This document shows positions 8,470 through 17,704 of a DNA stretch of 64,000 nt, in pieces. The position numbers and the translations under genes are program-made. The notes beneath the pieces were generated by a model. It saw only the letters and a list, made by a program, of their open reading frames with translations. It did no database searches and was not told where the DNA came from. This DNA comes from Mesorhizobium sp. GbtcB19. GTDB lineage: Bacteria; Pseudomonadota; Alphaproteobacteria; Rhizobiales; Rhizobiaceae. The stretch is taken from assembly GCF_019091085.1 (NCBI RefSeq), contig NZ_JAGXJY010000003.1:124001-188000 (forward strand). The letters run 5' to 3'. Every line of letters begins with the position of its first letter. Within the stretch, counting starts at the first letter, position 1.

Positions 8470-8676
8470 ATGAATAAGATCATCCTCGCCGCTGTCGCCC
8501 TCCTCGCGGTTTCCGGCAGCGCTTTCGCCGGTAGCGACAATTATGGTTCGCAGGCTGCCAATCCGCCGGCTGCCACGGTCGACTCGTCCTACACGGCCTC
8601 GGTCCGCAAGGCTGAGCCGGCCGCGCAGATCCCCGTAAAGACGGGTGCCGATCACAACCTCTTCGGCAACAACTAA
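8470..8676 (+). CDS. DUF680-type small secreted protein 2
   Basis: A 68-residue near-copy of protein 1; the predicted mature parts differ at only one position (AEPAAQ against AEPATQ). The signal peptide differs more (MNKIILAAVALLAVSGSAFA). AGGAG lies 7 bases before the ATG. The near identity shows a recent tandem duplication or ongoing gene conversion. Each copy carries its own Shine-Dalgarno sequence and following hairpin. Function unknown; probably periplasmic or secreted. Confidence 0.8.
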   Translation: MNKIILAAVALLAVSGSAFAGSDNYGSQAANPPAATVDSSYTASVRKAEPAAQIPVKTGADHNLFGNN

Positions 8677-8693
8677 CTGCCGATTTCAGAACG

Positions 8694-8713
8694 GCGGCGG
8701 GCTTGCCCGCTGC
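8694..8713 (+). terminator. Hairpin between DUF680 genes 2 and 3
   Basis: A 9-bp stem (8694-8702 with 8705-8713, one G-T pair) with the same GCGGGC core as the hairpin after gene 1. No T tract follows. It appears to be part of the duplicated unit. Confidence 0.45.
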
Positions 8714-8745
8714 TTAGGTCCGACAGAAATTCAGGAGTACCTAAA

Positions 8746-8976
8746 ATGAAGAAGATCATTCTTGCCACCGCAGCGCTGATGGCTGTTTCCACGGCTGCTT
8801 TTGCCGGCAGCGACAATTACAACAACAGCGGCGTGAACCAGCCGGCTCCGGCCGTCGACACCACGCGCACGTCGTCGATCGGTGCCGGCTCGACGGTCTA
8901 CAAGCTGCTCAACTCGGGCGACGCGCAGAAGTCGGCTCCGCAGGGCAGCGACCGCGACCACGCCGGCAATCATTAA
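8746..8976 (+). CDS. DUF680-type small secreted protein 3 (diverged)
   Basis: A 76-residue paralogue that keeps the signal peptide pattern (MKKIILATAALMAVSTAAFA) and the GSDNYNN start of the mature part but has a different C-terminus (TVYKLLNSGDAQKSAPQGSD). AGGAG precedes the ATG. It is the last gene of the array and is followed by a true intrinsic terminator. Function unknown. Confidence 0.78.
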   Translation: MKKIILATAALMAVSTAAFAGSDNYNNSGVNQPAPAVDTTRTSSIGAGSTVYKLLNSGDAQKSAPQGSDRDHAGNH

Positions 8977-9000
8977 CAGCCGACCGTGATCTAAAATAAG

Positions 9001-9028
9001 AGCGGCGGGCCTTGGCCCGCCGCTTTTT
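9001..9028 (+). terminator. Intrinsic terminator, shared by convergent units
   Basis: An 11-bp GC-rich stem (9001-9011 with 9014-9024) is followed by a run of T, the standard form of a Rho-independent terminator for the DUF680 array. On the minus strand the same stem is followed by CTTATTTT, so it could also end the agl operon that converges on it. Confidence 0.8.
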
Positions 9029-9065
9029 CTTTGCCGTATTCTTTGCCGTAGCAGCTTTTGCGGGC

Positions 9066-10178
<1,113 letters not shown>

Positions 10179-10211
10179 GGTTCTCTCCTCCCGTTGATCT
10201 GTTTTAGAAGT

Positions 10212-11876
10212 TCAGTCGATGCGCCCGAACCAGGCGCCGTAACCGCCGAGGCGGACCGGCCCGCTGCCAGTCTGTCCCGAAAAGCCATGCCCGGGCAAGG
10301 GTTGCAGCGCGCCCTGGCCGAGATTGATCTCGGCTGGCTTGCTGCCGAGGTTGAAGGCGCAGACGATCCGCTCGTTGCCCTCGCGGCGCGTGAAGGCGAC
10401 GGTATCGCCATCGCTTGCGATGAAGTCGATATCGCCCTTGGCCAGCGCCGGATGCTGGCGCCGGAAGGCAAGGAAGCGGCGGTAATGTTCGAGCAGCGAG
10501 CTTGCGTCGCCCTGCTGCACGTTCACCGCTTGCGACAGGTGCTTGCCCGGCACCGGCAGCCACGGTTTTGCTGTCGAGAAGCCGCCATTCGCGGCCGCCG
10601 CCTCCCACACCATCGGCGTGCGGCAGCCGTCGCGGCCCTTGAATTCCGGCCAGAAGCGGATGCCGTAGGGATCCTGCAGGTCTTCGAATTTCAGCTCCGC
10701 CTCGCCTAGGCCGAGCTCTTCGCCCTGATAGATGCAGACCGAGCCGCGCAGCGACATCAGCAGCGCCGAGATCACCTTGAGGTAGGCGATCGGGTCCGCC
10801 TCGTTGGCGGCCCAGCGCGAGGCCACCCGCATCACGTCATGGTTGGAAAAGGCCCAGCACGACCAGCCGTCGCTGGCGACGGTGCCGAACGCCTCCAGCA
10901 CCGCGCGCACCTTCGCCGCGCTGATCTTCTCCGGCGCCAGGAAGTCGAAGGAGTAGCACATATGCACGCGCTTGCCGTCGGTGGTGTAGGCGGCGACCAC
11001 TTCAAGGCCACGCTGGGAATCGCCGACCTCACCGACCGCCGCCTGCGCCGGGTATTCGTCGAGCAGCGCGCGGAAGCGTTCGAGGAAGCCGAGATTCTCC
11101 GGCCGGCTCTTGTCGTAGATATGGTCCTGGTAGTTGTAGGGGTTGACCGCCGGCGCCGTCTGGTCGTTGCGCTCTTCCGGCGGCAGCGGCGGGTTGTTCT
11201 CCAGCCCCTGGCTGTGGAAGTAGAAATTGATGGTGTCGAGCCGAAAACCGTCGACGCCGCGCTCCAGCCAGAAGCGGGTGATGTCGAGCAGCGCGTCCTG
11301 GACTTCCCCATTGTGGAAGTTGAGGTCAGGCTGCTCGGCCAGGAAATTATGCATGTAATATTGCTGGCGGCTGGTGTCCCACTGCCAGGCGGAGCCGCCG
11401 AAGATCGACAGCCAGTTGTTGGGCGGCGTGCCGTCGGGCCTGGCGTCCGCCCACACATACCAGTCAGCTTTCGCATTCGTGCGGCTGGAGCGACTTTCCT
11501 TGAACCAGGGGTGGATGTCGGCGGTGTGCGACAGCACCTCGTCGATCATCACCTTGAGCCCCAGCCGGTGCGCCTCGGTCACCAGCGCGTCGAAATCGGC
11601 CAGCGTGCCGAACATCGGATCGACGTCGCAATAATCCGACACGTCGTAGCCGAAATCCTTCATCGGCGATTTGAAGAAGGGCGAGATCCAGATGGCGTCG
11701 ACGCCGAGCGCGGCGATGTAGGGCAGGCGCCGAACAATGCCTTTCAGGTCGCCGATGCCGTCGCCGTTCGAGTCCTGATAGGAGCGCGGATAGATCTGGT
11801 AGATCACCGCGCCCCGCCACCAGTCGCGATCGATGGCGGGGTCGGGTCTCGAAGTCGCCTTCAAAGCCGATTGCAT
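10212..11876 (-). CDS. aglA: Alpha-glucosidase, glycoside hydrolase family 13
   Basis: A 554-residue GH13 enzyme. Visible catalytic motifs are GFRLDTINF with the nucleophile Asp214, VGEVGD with the acid/base Glu283, and FSNHDV with Asp347. There is no signal peptide, so it hydrolyses imported alpha-glucosides in the cytoplasm. It sits inside the transporter operon between the permease aglG and the ATPase aglK, as in S. meliloti. Its Shine-Dalgarno sequence AGGAGG is formed by the last codons of aglG, 4 bases before this start, so expression is coupled. Confidence 0.92.
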   Translation of the reverse strand: MQSALKATSRPDPAIDRDWWRGAVIYQIYPRSYQDSNGDGIGDLKGIVRRLPYIAALGVDAIWISPFFKSPMKDFGYDVSDYCDVDPMFGTLADFDALVTEAHRLGLKVMIDEVLSHTADIHPWFKESRSSRTNAKADWYVWADARPDGTPPNNWLSIFGGSAWQWDTSRQQYYMHNFLAEQPDLNFHNGEVQDALLDITRFWLERGVDGFRLDTINFYFHSQGLENNPPLPPEERNDQTAPAVNPYNYQDHIYDKSRPENLGFLERFRALLDEYPAQAAVGEVGDSQRGLEVVAAYTTDGKRVHMCYSFDFLAPEKISAAKVRAVLEAFGTVASDGWSCWAFSNHDVMRVASRWAANEADPIAYLKVISALLMSLRGSVCIYQGEELGLGEAELKFEDLQDPYGIRFWPEFKGRDGCRTPMVWEAAAANGGFSTAKPWLPVPGKHLSQAVNVQQGDASSLLEHYRRFLAFRRQHPALAKGDIDFIASDGDTVAFTRREGNERIVCAFNLGSKPAEINLGQGALQPLPGHGFSGQTGSGPVRLGGYGAWFGRID

Positions 11877-11880
11877 TGTC

Positions 11881-13035
11881 TCAACCTCCTTTCACCGAGC
11901 CGGCAAGCAGCCCGCGGACGAAATAGCGCTGCAGCGAGAAGAACACGGTCAGCGGCACGATGATGGTGATGAATGCCGATGTCGTGAGGATCTCCCAATT
12001 GCCGCCGCGCGAGCCGAGCAGCGCGTTGAGCTGCGCCGTCAGCACGATCTGGTCGGGCGCGGTCCCCAGGAAAACCATCGCCACCAGGAGATCGTTCCAT
12101 ACCCACAGGAACTGGAAGATGGCAAACGAGGCAAGCACCGGGAACGACAGCGGCAGCACGATCTTGACGAAGATCTCGAAATCGCTGGCGCCGTCGATGC
12201 GTGCCGATTCCATGATCTCGCGCGGCAGGCCGGCAATGTAGCTTCTCAGCAGATAGATGGCGAAGGGCAGGCCGAAGCCGGTATGCGCCAGCCAGATGCC
12301 GAGATAGGTCTTCGACGGCACGCCGAAGAAGGTGCCGACGCCGTTGTAGAGCTTCAGCAGCGGGATCAGCGACATCTGCAGCGGCACCACCAGAAGGCCG
12401 ATGATGACCGCGATCAGCAGCGCCCGTCCGGGAAAGCGCATCCAGGCCAGCGCATAGGCCGCGAAGGCCGCGATCAGGATCGGGATCACCGTCGCCGGGA
12501 TGGTCACGGTCAGCGAGTTCATGAAGGAGCGGCCGATGCCTTGCGACAACAGCACGTTCTCGTAGTTTTCCGTGGTGAATTTCGGCGGCGCCGAGGACGC
12601 ATAATAGACGCGCTGGCCACGGTCGCCTTCGAAGGCTTTCGGCGAAGACAGCACGAAACTGCCGTCGGCGTTGACTTGCAGGCTGACGCCATCGCCGAGA
12701 TCGGCAGCCGTGCCGGCCTTGTACTGTGTCGGCGTGGCCGCCTTCGTGCCGAAGGCGCTGATGGCGCGCTTGGCCCCGTCGCCGAAGACGTTGCCCTCGA
12801 TGACGTATTTGCCGTCCTTCTGTGTCTGCGCGGAGGCAGCCGGCAGACGGCCGGCCTCGGTCTGGCTGGAGCTCGAGAAGGAATTCCACCAGCCCGAGGC
12901 GATGATCTGGTCCTTGTCGCGCAGCGACGAGACGAGAATGCCGAGTGTCGGGATGGTCCAGATGACGACGAAGATCAGCACGGCGATATGAACGCCGAAG
13001 CGGCTGACGAAGGACTTTCCGGTGGACGCGGCCAT
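11881..13035 (-). CDS. aglG: Alpha-glucoside ABC transporter permease
   Basis: A 384-residue MalG-like inner-membrane permease. The first transmembrane segment (VLIFVVIWTIPTLGILVSSL) is followed by a large periplasmic insert of about 150 residues, then the remaining membrane helices with the cytoplasmic EAA-type loop MESARIDGASDFEIFVKIVL that docks on the ATPase. The insert is longer than in MalG. It follows aglF by one base and supplies the ribosome-binding site for aglA. Confidence 0.9.
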   Translation of the reverse strand: MAASTGKSFVSRFGVHIAVLIFVVIWTIPTLGILVSSLRDKDQIIASGWWNSFSSSSQTEAGRLPAASAQTQKDGKYVIEGNVFGDGAKRAISAFGTKAATPTQYKAGTAADLGDGVSLQVNADGSFVLSSPKAFEGDRGQRVYYASSAPPKFTTENYENVLLSQGIGRSFMNSLTVTIPATVIPILIAAFAAYALAWMRFPGRALLIAVIIGLLVVPLQMSLIPLLKLYNGVGTFFGVPSKTYLGIWLAHTGFGLPFAIYLLRSYIAGLPREIMESARIDGASDFEIFVKIVLPLSFPVLASFAIFQFLWVWNDLLVAMVFLGTAPDQIVLTAQLNALLGSRGGNWEILTTSAFITIIVPLTVFFSLQRYFVRGLLAGSVKGG

Positions 13036-13036
13036 C

Positions 13037-14050
13037 TCAATGCCCTCCCGTCTCTTTGTTGGCCTGGCGGATGTTCCAGACCATGATCGGAATGACCGCG
13101 ATCATGATGATGATGGCGATCGTGGCGCCGCGGCCGAAATCGCCGCCGCCGCGGAACATCCAGTCGAACATCAGATTGGCCAGCACCTGGCTGTTCCACT
13201 GGCCGTTGGTCATGGTCAGCACGATGTCGAACACTTTCAGCACCAGGATGGTGATGGTGGTCCAGACGACCGCGATCGTGCCCCAGATCTGCGGCACCAT
13301 GATCTTCCAGAAGATCTGGAACGGGTTGGCGCCGTCGATCACGGCCGCTTCCAGCGTCTCTTCCGGAATGCCGCGCAGCGCCGACGACAGGATCACCATG
13401 GCAAAGCCGGTCTGGATCCAGATCAGGATGATCATCAGGAAAAAGTTGTTCCAGAGCGGCAGCGAGATCCACACCTGCGGCTGGCCGCCGAAATACTGGA
13501 TGATGGCGTTGAGCAGGCCGATCTGCACCTGGCCCTCGCCGCGATACTCGTAGATGAATTTCCAGATCACGCTGGCGCCGACGAAGGAGATCGCCAGCGG
13601 CAGGAAGATCAGGCTCTTGGCGATCGTGCCCCACCAGATCTTGTCGGTGAGCACGGCGATGATCAGGCCGAGGAAGGTGCAGGCCGCCGGCACGACGGCC
13701 AGCCACAGGATGTTGTTGAAGATCGAGTTGCGGAAATCATGGTCGCCCAACGCCCATTGGTAGTTGGCGAAGCCGACGAAATGCTCGCCGCCGCGGTCGA
13801 GGAAGGAGAGCCGCAGCGTCTCGATCACCGGATAGATCAGATAGATGGTCAGGATGATCATCGCCGGGCCGACGAACAGCCACGGCCGCACCAGCCCTTG
13901 CCGGCGCAGATTGTCGACGGCGGCGCTGCCGGAGACGCCGCGCGACGGGAAGATGAGATCGAGCAGTTTGTTGGCGCCCCAGAAATAGGCGACACAGCCG
14001 CCGACGCCGATGATGATGACGAATATGGCCGAGAAAATCTGAGCCGCCAT
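13037..14050 (-). CDS. aglF: Alpha-glucoside ABC transporter permease
   Basis: A 337-residue MalF-like permease with an N-terminal helix (FSAIFVIIIGVGGCVAYF), further membrane helices and the EAA-type loop LEAAVIDGANPFQIFWKIMV. The ATG at 14050 was preferred to an upstream start because GGGAGAGGG precedes it and the hydrophobic helix starts at once. It forms the membrane channel with AglG. There are 196 bases between aglE and this gene, the largest gap in the operon. Confidence 0.9.
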   Translation of the reverse strand: MAAQIFSAIFVIIIGVGGCVAYFWGANKLLDLIFPSRGVSGSAAVDNLRRQGLVRPWLFVGPAMIILTIYLIYPVIETLRLSFLDRGGEHFVGFANYQWALGDHDFRNSIFNNILWLAVVPAACTFLGLIIAVLTDKIWWGTIAKSLIFLPLAISFVGASVIWKFIYEYRGEGQVQIGLLNAIIQYFGGQPQVWISLPLWNNFFLMIILIWIQTGFAMVILSSALRGIPEETLEAAVIDGANPFQIFWKIMVPQIWGTIAVVWTTITILVLKVFDIVLTMTNGQWNSQVLANLMFDWMFRGGGDFGRGATIAIIIMIAVIPIMVWNIRQANKETGGH

Positions 14051-14246
14051 GGGTCCCTCTCCCTGCGCATGACCGGCCAGGCAATGCTGGCGGCCGCATG
14101 CACCGACTTCATGAGTTATTCGGAACAATCGAGACGCGAAGGCTTCCGGCGTGCGCTGCCGGTCGGACCCGGGCCGTAGCCCGGATCCAGGTGGAGGATG
14201 AGGAGGATTTCAGACCGCCGCGCGCGGCGGCCTGTTTGCCGGCTGC

Positions 14247-15602
14247 CTACTTGATGGCATCCCAGCTCTTCTGGATGTCGGCGGCGACATCCTGGGCCGA
14301 CTTGCCGCCGACCAGGTCGATCATGCCGGTCCAGAAGGAGCCCGCGCCGACCTTGCCGGGCATCAGGTCCGAGCCGTCGAAGCGCACCGTGGTGGCTCCG
14401 ACCAGGATCTCGCCCTGCTTCTTCAGCGCATCGCTGCCATAGGCATCCTTGTTGGCGGCCTTGAAGGGGGTGACGAAGCTCTTCTGCGCCATCCACAATT
14501 CATGCGCGAGCGGCATCTGCAGGAACTTGATGAATTCACGCGAAGCCTTGGAGTCCTTGGTGATCATCACCAGCGTTCCGGCCACTTCCAGCGGCGTGCC
14601 CAGTTCCGGCTTGGAGGCGTAGGGCGGATAGGGGAAGAAGTCCGCATCCTGGCCGAGCTTCACGTTCTCCGGGAAGAAGGAAGGAATGAACGATGCCTGA
14701 TGGTGCATGTAGCACTTGGGCGGAACGGTGAAGAGGCCCTTCGGGCTGTCGCGGAAGTCGGTCGCCGCGACGGCCTTGGCGCCGCCATCGACCATCTTGT
14801 CGTCGGTTGCGATCTTGCCGAAGATGTCGAGGGCGTTGACCACGGCCGGATCGGTGAACGGAATCTCGTTCTTCGTCCACTTGTCGTAGACTTCCGGCGG
14901 CTGCGTGCGCAGCATGATGTCCTCGACCCAGTCGGTCGCCGGCCAGCCGGTGGCGCCGCCCGAGCCCAACCCGATGCACCATGGCTTGCCGCCGTCGGCG
15001 ATGATCTTCTTCTCGAGGTCGGCGAGTTCCTCCTGGGTCTTTGGAACCTTGTAGCCGGCCTCCTCGAAATTATCCGGCGAGTACCAGACCAGACCCTTCA
15101 CGTCGATCTTGTAGGGGAAGGCATAGAAGCCCGGCTTGCCGTCCTTGCCAGTATAGGTGCCGAGCTTGGCCCAGGAGTCGCCCGCGGCATAATTCTCCTT
15201 GATCCAGGCGGCGACGTCGTCGCCCAGCGGGGTCAGCACACCCTTGGAAGCGAGATCCTGGATCAGGCCCGGCTGCGGCAGGACGGCGATGTTGGGCGGG
15301 CTGCCGGCCTGTGTGTCGATGACGATCTGCTGCTCATAATTCTCGGACGAGGAGTATTTGACCTCAGCCCCGGTCGCCTCGGAGAAATAGTCGAGCACCG
15401 AACGGACGAGCGTCTCATCCTCGCCGCGCCACGGACCGAAGATGGTCAGCGTTTCGCCCTTGAGGTCGACCTTCTTGAGGTCGTCGTAATTCGCCCAGTG
15501 AAACTTCGAATCTTCGCCCGGCTTGAATTTCAGTTCGGCATGTGCCGGCAGGCCAAGGGTGAGCGCGGCGAGCGCGGCACCCAAGAGAAGCATCTTCTTC
15601 AT
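14247..15602 (-). CDS. aglE: Alpha-glucoside periplasmic binding protein
   Basis: A 451-residue family 1 solute-binding protein. The start at 15602 gives a clean Sec signal peptide (MKKMLLLGAALAALTLGLPA, cleavage after AHA at about residue 22) and has GGGAGG 6 bases upstream. The mature protein contains the usual binding-protein elements (TLTIFGPWRGEDE, SPPNIAVLPQPG). It is the first and probably most strongly expressed gene of the operon. The promoter region between it and aglR contains palindromic operators. Confidence 0.9.
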   Translation of the reverse strand: MKKMLLLGAALAALTLGLPAHAELKFKPGEDSKFHWANYDDLKKVDLKGETLTIFGPWRGEDETLVRSVLDYFSEATGAEVKYSSSENYEQQIVIDTQAGSPPNIAVLPQPGLIQDLASKGVLTPLGDDVAAWIKENYAAGDSWAKLGTYTGKDGKPGFYAFPYKIDVKGLVWYSPDNFEEAGYKVPKTQEELADLEKKIIADGGKPWCIGLGSGGATGWPATDWVEDIMLRTQPPEVYDKWTKNEIPFTDPAVVNALDIFGKIATDDKMVDGGAKAVAATDFRDSPKGLFTVPPKCYMHHQASFIPSFFPENVKLGQDADFFPYPPYASKPELGTPLEVAGTLVMITKDSKASREFIKFLQMPLAHELWMAQKSFVTPFKAANKDAYGSDALKKQGEILVGATTVRFDGSDLMPGKVGAGSFWTGMIDLVGGKSAQDVAADIQKSWDAIK

Positions 15603-15709
15603 CGCATTCCTCCCAGTGGTGAAAATCCGGACGAAACCTCCATCTCGTCCGCCGACGCCCACGGAACTGTGACTCAGCAAGAAGGCAACCGCAACCTTTC
15701 GATGAGCGT

Positions 15710-15723
15710 TCCAAAGCGCTTTG
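15710..15723. promoter_or_regulatory. Probable AglR operator 1
   Basis: CCAAAGCGCTTTGG is a perfect 14-bp palindrome with the central CG typical of LacI-family operators. It lies about 90 bases before aglE and just downstream of a possible promoter, the position expected for repression. Confidence 0.65.
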
Positions 15724-15731
15724 GCTGACTT

Positions 15732-15760
15732 GATCTCGCCATTGAATTGTCGTGAAGTCA
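15732..15760 (-). promoter_or_regulatory. Possible aglE promoter
   Basis: On the minus strand TTGACT (15760-15755) and CGAGAT (15737-15732) are separated by 17 bases. The -35 is good and the -10 is weak. Operator 1 begins right after it. This is inference from spacing only. Confidence 0.3.
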
Positions 15761-15933
15761 AGAGGCTCATGTAGCTAATCGATTTAAAAGCGCCGGAATA
15801 CCTGCAAGAACGTGCAATGCAGCAAGTTTTTTTGGCACTGCAGCAGCAATTTTGGCTTCAAACACGGTCGATGCGCCTCTAAGGTCATCTCGTCTGGCGA
15901 TTGCGCCAGCCATCATCGGATCGATTAAAATTG

Positions 15934-15943
15934 AAAGCGCTTT
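15934..15943. promoter_or_regulatory. Probable AglR operator 2
   Basis: The same AAAGCGCTTT core as operator 1 occurs 18 bases before the aglR ATG, flanked by TTG and GAG. Two copies about 222 bases apart suggest autoregulation of aglR and a possible DNA loop across the divergent promoter region (15603-15960). Confidence 0.6.
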
Positions 15944-15960
15944 GAGGCTGGAGGCCTCCG

Positions 15961-16983
15961 ATGAACCTCAAGCAACTGTCGCACATGCTGTCGCTTTCGC
16001 AGACCACGGTCAGCCGCGCGTTGAACGGCTACCCCGAGGTCAGCGAGGAAACCCGGCGGCGGGTGGTGGACGCCGCCAAGCGCCATGGCTACCGGCCGAA
16101 CCCGAGCGCGAGGCGCCTCGCCACCGGCAAGTCCGGCATGATCGGCTATGTGCTGCCGACCGGTGCATCCGTCGACATCGATCCGCATTTCGTCGAATTC
16201 CTCTCCGGCCTCGGCGATTACGCCCGTTCGCACGAACTCGACCTGGTGCTGTCGCCCGCCGATGCCGGTGACGAGGAGACGACCTACCGGCGTATCGTCG
16301 CCAACCGGCAGGTGGATGCCGTTTACCTCTCCGCGCCGCGGCCGGCGGACAAGCGGCTGGCGCTGGTCAACAAATTGGGCATCCCTTTCATCGTCCACGG
16401 CCGCAGCGAAGGCTTCGATTTCGACTATCCCTATCTCGACATCGACAATGAGGGCGCCTTCCATGAAGCGGGACGGCTGCTCGTCCAGCTCGGCCACAAG
16501 CGCCTGGCGCTGATCAACGGCAACGATCGCGAAACCTTCGCCATCCACCGCGAGCGTGGCATGCGCCGCGCGCTCGCTACGAGCGGGCTGATGCTTGGCG
16601 AGCGCCATGTCTGCTCGCTCACCATGACCGAGGAGAACGGCTACCGCGCCGCCCGCCGCCTGCTGGAGGACAGCGAGCCGCCGACGGCGATCGCCTGCTC
16701 CAGTCTGATCATGGCGCTGGGCGTCGTGCGCGCGGTGCGCGACCTCGGCCTGACCATCCCCGGCGACCTGTCGCTGGTCGCGCATGACGACGTCTTTCCC
16801 TGGCTGCGCCCGGAGAATTTCCCGGTGCCGCTGTCGACGACGCGCTCCTCGATCCGCCTTGCCGGCGCGCGCGTGGCCGAGCGCTTGGCGGCGCGGATTT
16901 CGGGATTGGAAGAGGGCGCGCGCGGCGAGGTCTGGCCGGTCGATCTGGTGGTGCGCGGGTCGGTCGCCGGCGCGCCGGCATAG
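15961..16983 (+). CDS. aglR: LacI-family transcriptional regulator of alpha-glucoside operon
   Basis: A 340-residue repressor. The N-terminal helix-turn-helix MNLKQLSHMLSLSQTTVSRA is followed by the hinge helix (NPSARRLATGKS) and a periplasmic-binding-protein-like ligand domain. It is divergent from aglE, as in S. meliloti. GGAGG precedes the ATG. Two identical palindromic cores between the genes are its probable binding sites. The inducer is expected to be an alpha-glucoside or derivative. Confidence 0.88.
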   Translation: MNLKQLSHMLSLSQTTVSRALNGYPEVSEETRRRVVDAAKRHGYRPNPSARRLATGKSGMIGYVLPTGASVDIDPHFVEFLSGLGDYARSHELDLVLSPADAGDEETTYRRIVANRQVDAVYLSAPRPADKRLALVNKLGIPFIVHGRSEGFDFDYPYLDIDNEGAFHEAGRLLVQLGHKRLALINGNDRETFAIHRERGMRRALATSGLMLGERHVCSLTMTEENGYRAARRLLEDSEPPTAIACSSLIMALGVVRAVRDLGLTIPGDLSLVAHDDVFPWLRPENFPVPLSTTRSSIRLAGARVAERLAARISGLEEGARGEVWPVDLVVRGSVAGAPA

Positions 16984-16997
16984 GGATCAGACTCACC

Positions 16998-17022
16998 AGC
17001 CGAGCCGCAGGCGCGCTCGGCT
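16998..17022 (+). terminator. Hairpin terminator after aglR
   Basis: An 8-bp stem (16998-17005 with 17015-17022) lies 15 bases after the aglR stop and is followed by TAAAAGAT. It lacks a long T run, so confidence is moderate. Confidence 0.4.
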
Positions 17023-17218
17023 TAAAAGATAAGTGCGCGATGGATCGGTCCCAACCTAAGCCAATTTCCGCCTGCCGCGCCCCACCTTATTGTAAGACGT
17101 TCAAATTTGAGCTTCCGCACTCATGCTTTATCGAGAGTATCTCCTTAGTCTTCAACCCTTCTGCGCCAGAAGTTGGCCGTTCACGCCGCCGGCGACGATG
17201 ACGAAATAGGAGGACGCA

Positions 17219-17506
17219 ATGACCCGCACTCACGTTGAACGTCTTGGAGAGTTCAGGGAAATCCTGGTCGCGACTCGACGCGAAGGCGTCCGCAATGTGC
17301 ACCACACTCGCGACGCGATGCGGGCAAGTGGCTTTCAGATCGGGGAGAGCGATGGCTCCAGCTACGGCGCGCAACTGAAGGCGCTTCAAGAGCAAATTGA
17401 GGCGGTCGATCGCGCCATCGAAGACGAGAAGCGGTTGGCCTTGGTTCTCGAGGGCGCGGTTCAATCCCGCCGGCCGACCAAGCCGAGAATCGTGAAGGGT
17501 GCATAG
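17219..17506 (+). CDS. Unknown 95-residue protein
   Basis: I do not recognise this protein. It is highly charged and mostly helical by composition, with a heptad-like stretch around LKALQEQIEAVDRAIEDEKR (residues about 52-72) suggesting a coiled coil. There is no signal peptide or membrane segment. A perfect AGGAGG lies 5 bases before the ATG, which is the main reason to accept it as a gene. It stands alone between aglR and a broken oxidoreductase gene. Confidence 0.6.
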   Translation: MTRTHVERLGEFREILVATRREGVRNVHHTRDAMRASGFQIGESDGSSYGAQLKALQEQIEAVDRAIEDEKRLALVLEGAVQSRRPTKPRIVKGA

Positions 17507-17704
17507 AGCCAACTACGGCCGTTGGTGAAGCTGGGCTTCCAACGGTGGCAGAGGCGCCGATATAGGGGGCAGGATCCAACGGCTTCACCGACCGCCTCCT
17601 TCATGGGCTGCATCAACTCTCGTGGGACAACGGTCGGCCTGCACCTGCTCCTGATTTTGGAAGGTGGCAACGGGTAAGTCAGAGTCGTCAACCAGTCCTT
17701 CAGG

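Noticed and set aside
8194-8976. DUF680 peptides as classical RiPP precursors
   Set aside because: They have Sec signal peptides in place of a typical leader with core, so a classic RiPP assignment is not supported; only a possible link with the neighbouring operon is kept as a finding.
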